Shown here piece by piece: positions 60,445 through 64,000 of a DNA stretch of 64,000 nt (position 1 is the stretch's first letter; the number at the start of each line of letters is the position of its first letter). The notes under the pieces are model-generated. The model had not been told where the DNA came from, made no database searches, and saw only the letters and a program-made list of their open reading frames with translations. A program made the translations under genes and the position numbers. Origin of the DNA: JABAAI01 sp965261955 (GTDB lineage: Bacteria; Spirochaetota; Leptospiria; Leptospirales; Leptonemataceae); contig CBDHEM010000069.1 in the NCBI GenBank assembly GCA_965261955.1, positions 248,001 through 312,000 of the forward strand, written 5' to 3'.

Positions 60445-62592
60445 CTAGGAAAGTAATGCTGTACACTTTTTTCCTTTTAGATAAGAGATATATTCTGGTC
60501 CCGGTAGAGGACGGCTAAGTAAGAAGCCTTGAGCATAATTACACTCAAATGCTTTCAAAAACTCCAACTGGTCGTATGTTTCAATACCCTCTGCAACCAC
60601 ATCCATATTCAAAGAATGTCCCAAAACAATAATGGCAGCCACAAGGGCACCTTCCTTTTCTGAATCTAAAACTCTCATCATAAAAGACCGATCTATTTTT
60701 ATTTCATTAATAGGTAGATCTTTCAAAGAAGTGAAGCTTGCATAGCCTGTCCCAAAATCATCGAGAGAGATCTGTACACCCATTTCTTGTAAATGAGCAA
60801 GGTTATTGTATAGCTCTGTACAACGTTTTGCAAAAACACCCTCTGTAATCTCTATCCCAAAACAATTTGATTCCACAGACATTTTTGTGAAAATACGCTC
60901 AACATTTTTTGAAAAATCTGCATTTAGTAACTCGTAGGGCGAAATATTAATTTTTATTCTACAATCTGAAAAGCCATTATCACTTAGCTCTTTGGAGTAA
61001 AAACAAGCCTCTTCCAAGACAAATTGTCCAATTTTAAATATCTGACGAGACTTCTCAGCGGCAGAGATTACTTGGAAAATATTTAACCCTTTATCTTCAG
61101 TGAAACGAAGCAAAGCTTCACATTTTTCAACTTTGCCTGTTACCAAATTAATAATGGGCTGAAAGTGCAAAGTGAATTCATTATTAACAAGTGTAGACTG
61201 AATAACATCATCAAATCGAATAACATCATCGACTCCATTTGATATTGAGGGGGCATGCTCTTTTTGCAATACAACAAAATATTGATGTTTTTCTTTCGCC
61301 TCTCTGAGAGCTTTTTCACACACTTGAATAATTTTATTTGCATCTTTTACTTTCCCATTTTCTACTAAAGTCGCACCAATTCGAAGACCATGAAGGATAT
61401 AACGTCCATCAAATTCCACTGCCTCGCCCAAAACTCGTTGCATCTTCTTAACTAAGTTTACAGTTTCGGTTCTTCTACCAGATTCGTTTCTCATGATTAT
61501 AGCAAACCGACTACCAGCAATGCGAGCGAGCGTCTCCCCAAAAGACAAAAGAGGCCTCAGTTTTTGACATATATCTAAAAGTATTCTGTCACCATAGGAA
61601 CGGCCAAGGCTTTCATTAATGACAGAAAGTCGATCAAAATTTATGAGTAAAACGGACGAATAATTCTCTTTTACATCAAAATTAGGTTCTCCTATTTCTA
61701 AAGGATTTTCCTTTTTAGAAAGCCCCGACAATCTTTTCTCAAAGAACGAAAAAGTGGGTAACCCGGTTAATGTGTCGTGAGAGTTTTCAAAAAAACGACG
61801 GGCTTTTGAAGTTTTATATTTTGTGATGTTCGTGATGGACCCAGACAAACGAACCACTCGCCCATGCTCATCTCTTACACATAAACCCCGCATTCGCACC
61901 CATAAGAGGCCGGACGCCTGGGTATGGAACGGCAATTCTATCTCCAGTGTGTCTTCATCTCTTTCTATAAACATCTCAAATTTTTTTCTAACCGAAGAAT
62001 GTTCGTCCATGGGAACACACTGCAATATAAACTCCACGCCCTTTGGTGATCTTCCATTATCACTGTCATTACTTCCTGCAAGACCTAAGCGCTCTTCCCA
62101 ACAGGGAGAGATGTAAAAAAAACCACTTTCTAAATCCCAATCCCAAACTCCATCTTTACCACCTCGAATAATAGCTTCATAGCGATCTTTAAGATTTTGT
62201 AAGTATTTAAACTTCCCATCCTCTTCACTAACATCATATATAGACCAAAGGCAGGCCTGCTCCTCCTCCGAAATTCTGTGCCACTCCATAAGGATTTCAA
62301 CAACCCGATTGTCTTTTAATCTAACACGAAAATGAGTATCTTCTTTGCCAATATAAATCTGAGACAAACGCACCTCAAAATTATCTGAGTTCAAGATACG
62401 TTCAGCAAATAGGCCACTCAGGTCATCCCAATTGATCTTTGCACTTTTATCGGAAATAGGAACGAAATCCCGAAAACCTTCACTCCAATAAATAGGTTTT
62501 TTTTTCGAATCCGTTAAAAGGACCCTTCTAGAGTCTGATTGAAAAAAAGTGGACAAAAAGCCAAGAGAAATATCAGTTGTAGTATCTATCAT
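60445..62592 (-). CDS. PAS-GGDEF(degenerate)-EAL cyclic-di-GMP phosphodiesterase
   Basis: 715 residues, cytosolic. One or two PAS domains lie in residues 1-255 (RYEAIIRGGKDGVWDWDLES, PAC block LSGSITNITKYK). The GGDEF domain (about 270-440) has AGSRF in place of GG(D/E)EF, so cyclase activity is improbable. The EAL domain (about 460-710) keeps EALLRF, EITEGVF, LDDFGTGYASFTSL, IKIDRSFM and VVAEGIET, with the metal and catalytic residues, so it should hydrolyse c-di-GMP. The degenerate GGDEF may bind GTP and regulate the EAL. It is divergent from pdxH; the 139-bp gap holds both promoters. Confidence 0.9.
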   Translation of the reverse strand: MIDTTTDISLGFLSTFFQSDSRRVLLTDSKKKPIYWSEGFRDFVPISDKSAKINWDDLSGLFAERILNSDNFEVRLSQIYIGKEDTHFRVRLKDNRVVEILMEWHRISEEEQACLWSIYDVSEEDGKFKYLQNLKDRYEAIIRGGKDGVWDWDLESGFFYISPCWEERLGLAGSNDSDNGRSPKGVEFILQCVPMDEHSSVRKKFEMFIERDEDTLEIELPFHTQASGLLWVRMRGLCVRDEHGRVVRLSGSITNITKYKTSKARRFFENSHDTLTGLPTFSFFEKRLSGLSKKENPLEIGEPNFDVKENYSSVLLINFDRLSVINESLGRSYGDRILLDICQKLRPLLSFGETLARIAGSRFAIIMRNESGRRTETVNLVKKMQRVLGEAVEFDGRYILHGLRIGATLVENGKVKDANKIIQVCEKALREAKEKHQYFVVLQKEHAPSISNGVDDVIRFDDVIQSTLVNNEFTLHFQPIINLVTGKVEKCEALLRFTEDKGLNIFQVISAAEKSRQIFKIGQFVLEEACFYSKELSDNGFSDCRIKINISPYELLNADFSKNVERIFTKMSVESNCFGIEITEGVFAKRCTELYNNLAHLQEMGVQISLDDFGTGYASFTSLKDLPINEIKIDRSFMMRVLDSEKEGALVAAIIVLGHSLNMDVVAEGIETYDQLEFLKAFECNYAQGFLLSRPLPGPEYISYLKGKKCTALLS

Positions 62593-62731
62593 CTTTCAAA
62601 AAAATCCACCCCTTAATATATACTATTACAATTGATTGTGCAAGCATTTTTTTAGAGGTTTTTTTACAAAAACTAAAAATCCCTACTCTGTAATGATTTT
62701 ATTGCAGTTAGACTTGCCATAACTCCCAGTA

Positions 62732-63388
62732 ATGTGTATGTTTTTTAGAAAAGAAAAAACAAATGTGGATCCTTTTTCGATTTTTAGTGAATGGTTTCAA
62801 GAAGCAACGACTGCGATCCCCGAAAACCCAAATGCAATGGCAGTTGCAACTGTAACCCCAGATGGACAGCCTACTGTACGAATTGTACTACTAAAAGAGT
62901 TTAGTCCAAAGGGTTTTGTTTTTTTTACAAACTATACTAGCTCAAAAAGCCAACAACTTGATATAAATAACAAAGCCTCTCTCCTTTTTTATTGGAACAC
63001 TATCAAAAAACAAGTTCGCGTAGAAGGCACAGTACAAAAAGTTCCCCACAAAGTTTCTGAACACTACTTTCACTCCAGATCGAGAGAAAGTCAACTAGGA
63101 ACTCACGCTTCATTACAAAGCCAGAAATTAGATTCACATGGAACACTAGAAAAACGTTTTTTCGAATTTCAAAAAAAATTTGATAAAAAGACAGTGCCAT
63201 GTCCAGAGAATTGGGGTGGGTATATCTTAGAACCAAACTATATCGAGTTTTGGCAAAATGGATATCATCGTCTACACAAGCGCACTATATTCACAAAAAT
63301 TAGGCAAAAAAATCATAATGGAGAGATTGAAAAACGAAACACCCCTGACGCCCCTCATCAATGGAAGAAAGAACGTTTATTTCCTTAA
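62732..63388 (+). CDS. pdxH: Pyridoxamine/pyridoxine 5'-phosphate oxidase
   Basis: 218 residues, FMN enzyme for the last step of pyridoxal 5'-phosphate synthesis and salvage. NAMAVATVTPDGQPTVRIVL, FVFFTNYTSSKSQQL, ASLLFYWNTIKKQVRVEG, WGGYILEPNYIEFWQ and YHRLHKR match the family's FMN and PLP contacts. The last ~30 residues are unusually basic; the usual C-terminus ends close to the RLxP pattern, and here KKERLFP follows the same form. ATG at 62732 starts shortly after the divergent promoter region. glnA-family follows by 90 bp. Confidence 0.92.
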   Translation: MCMFFRKEKTNVDPFSIFSEWFQEATTAIPENPNAMAVATVTPDGQPTVRIVLLKEFSPKGFVFFTNYTSSKSQQLDINNKASLLFYWNTIKKQVRVEGTVQKVPHKVSEHYFHSRSRESQLGTHASLQSQKLDSHGTLEKRFFEFQKKFDKKTVPCPENWGGYILEPNYIEFWQNGYHRLHKRTIFTKIRQKNHNGEIEKRNTPDAPHQWKKERLFP

Positions 63389-63409
63389 CATAAAAAAACA
63401 GATGAAAGG

Positions 63410-63439
63410 GTTGACGTAAAATAAACTAACCACATTCAT
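63410..63439 (+). promoter_or_regulatory. Possible sigma-70 promoter for the glutamine-synthetase-family gene
   Basis: TTGACG is followed after 17 bp by ATTCAT, and AGATGAA/TTCATCT form a 7-bp dyad around them. Downstream, TGAAGTTTTCTT occurs twice. The -10 match is weak. Confidence 0.25.
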
Positions 63440-63478
63440 CTATTGAAGTTTTCTTCTGAAGTTTTCTTTGACACTCCC

Positions 63479-64000
63479 ATGCTCGATTCTGCAAATTCAC
63501 TTACAGAAAAACAAGTACTCGATCGAATTCGGGCAGTCAGGCACAATCATATTAAAGTTGCCGTTACTGATATTGATGGTGTATTGAGGGGTAAGTATAT
63601 ACATAAAGAAAAGTTTTTGGCAGCGGCACAAAGTCATTTTGGATTTTGTAATGTTGTTTTTGGATGGGATGTGGGCGATGTATGCTACGATAATGGAGAT
63701 TACACGGGTTGGCATACAGGCTATCCCGATGTGCAAGCTTGTATTGACCTAAAAACTTTTCGTGAAATTCCATGGGAAGAAAAAACACCCTTTTTCTTAG
63801 CAGACTTTTATGATGAAAAAAATAATGAAAAAAAAGCACTCTCTATTTGTCCTCGCAATCTGCTCAAAAGACAAATAGAAAAAGCAAAAAAATTGGGATT
63901 TGAAGCGAAGTTTGGCATAGAATTGGAATGGTTTAATTTTCATGAAACGCCACAAAGCCTACATGAAAAATCTTATACGAACATGACGACCATCAGTCCC
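63479..64000 (+). CDS. Glutamine synthetase family protein, N-terminal part (3' end outside window)
   Basis: 174 codons are visible from ATG 63479. VAVTDIDGVLRGKYIHKEKF and WDVGDVCYDNGDYTGWHTGY match the beta-grasp N-domain of GlnA, FFLADFYDE its catalytic-domain entry, and FEAKFGIELEWFNF contains the metal-binding Glu pair. The D-G-x-x-RGK style start and short N-domain resemble gamma-glutamylpolyamine or GlnT-type synthetases more than housekeeping GlnA, so the amine substrate is open. The end of the gene lies beyond the window. Confidence 0.85.
   Translation, partial: MLDSANSLTEKQVLDRIRAVRHNHIKVAVTDIDGVLRGKYIHKEKFLAAAQSHFGFCNVVFGWDVGDVCYDNGDYTGWHTGYPDVQACIDLKTFREIPWEEKTPFFLADFYDEKNNEKKALSICPRNLLKRQIEKAKKLGFEAKFGIELEWFNFHETPQSLHEKSYTNMTTISP

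Overview
The window comes from an AT-rich Gram-negative (diderm) chromosome. LspA, lipobox lipoproteins, a two-partner-secretion exoprotein and LPS glycosyltransferases imply an outer membrane. Two SpoIIE-type PP2C phosphatases, a TPR/SpoIIE operon, an N-terminally membrane-anchored HdrD-like Fe-S oxidoreductase and an LspA with a long insertion fit a spirochaete, possibly near Leptospirales. That placement is an inference from gene style; no 16S gene or other firm marker is present.

Layout. 1-8 kb, plus strand: 3' part of a DnaA-family gene, an ApaH-like phosphatase overlapping a GAF-SpoIIE phosphatase, phosphatidylserine decarboxylase, a CPBP intramembrane protease, a secreted protein of unknown function, tRNA-Ala(UGC), and a GT2-GT9 fusion glycosyltransferase. 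8-10.2 kb, minus strand: folE-cysS. 10.2-18.5 kb is a mobile-DNA graveyard around two intact cargo genes, a GT14 glycosyltransferase and class II fructose-bisphosphate aldolase. It holds two head-to-tail IS5-type elements (one intact, one decayed), IS481-type remnants flanking the GT14 gene, and a decayed IS3 element sitting inside an IS1595-type transposase remnant. 18.7-26.3 kb: a LON substrate-binding-domain protein and a 2224-residue FHA/CdiA-like exoprotein whose C-terminus looks like a papain-fold toxin.

26.3-38.7 kb is the most unusual part. Two GLUG-repeat lipoproteins (one with a G10 tract in frame), a third GLUG remnant and a PD-(D/E)XK-like coiled-coil protein sit among two families of interspersed repeats. 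R1 has about 25 copies of a roughly 90-120 bp unit with a GCTTTGC/GCAAAGC hairpin. R2 has about 16 copies of a unit whose core is a symmetric A-run/hairpin/T-run, directly followed by TTATCCACA or near variants, which is the classical DnaA-box sequence. An intact IS3 element has jumped into one R1 unit, leaving a TTCA duplication.

38.7-64 kb is conserved core: uvrB; then minus-strand genes for TPR proteins, dxs (with a 9-bp coding minisatellite), msrB, an ECF sigma factor with a probable anti-sigma factor, lspA overlapping an Fe-S oxidoreductase, a three-gene overlapping envelope/signalling operon (HAMP-SpoIIE, TPR, membrane protein), a lipoyl-domain protein with asd, hisF, and a PAS-GGDEF(degenerate)-EAL protein. 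Plus-strand pdxH and the start of a glutamine-synthetase-family gene end the window. Further IS remnants, including a 360-bp internally deleted IS3 copy, lie at 56.9-57.7 kb.

Most long open frames across the R1/R2 repeats are by-products of repetitive sequence and were left out.
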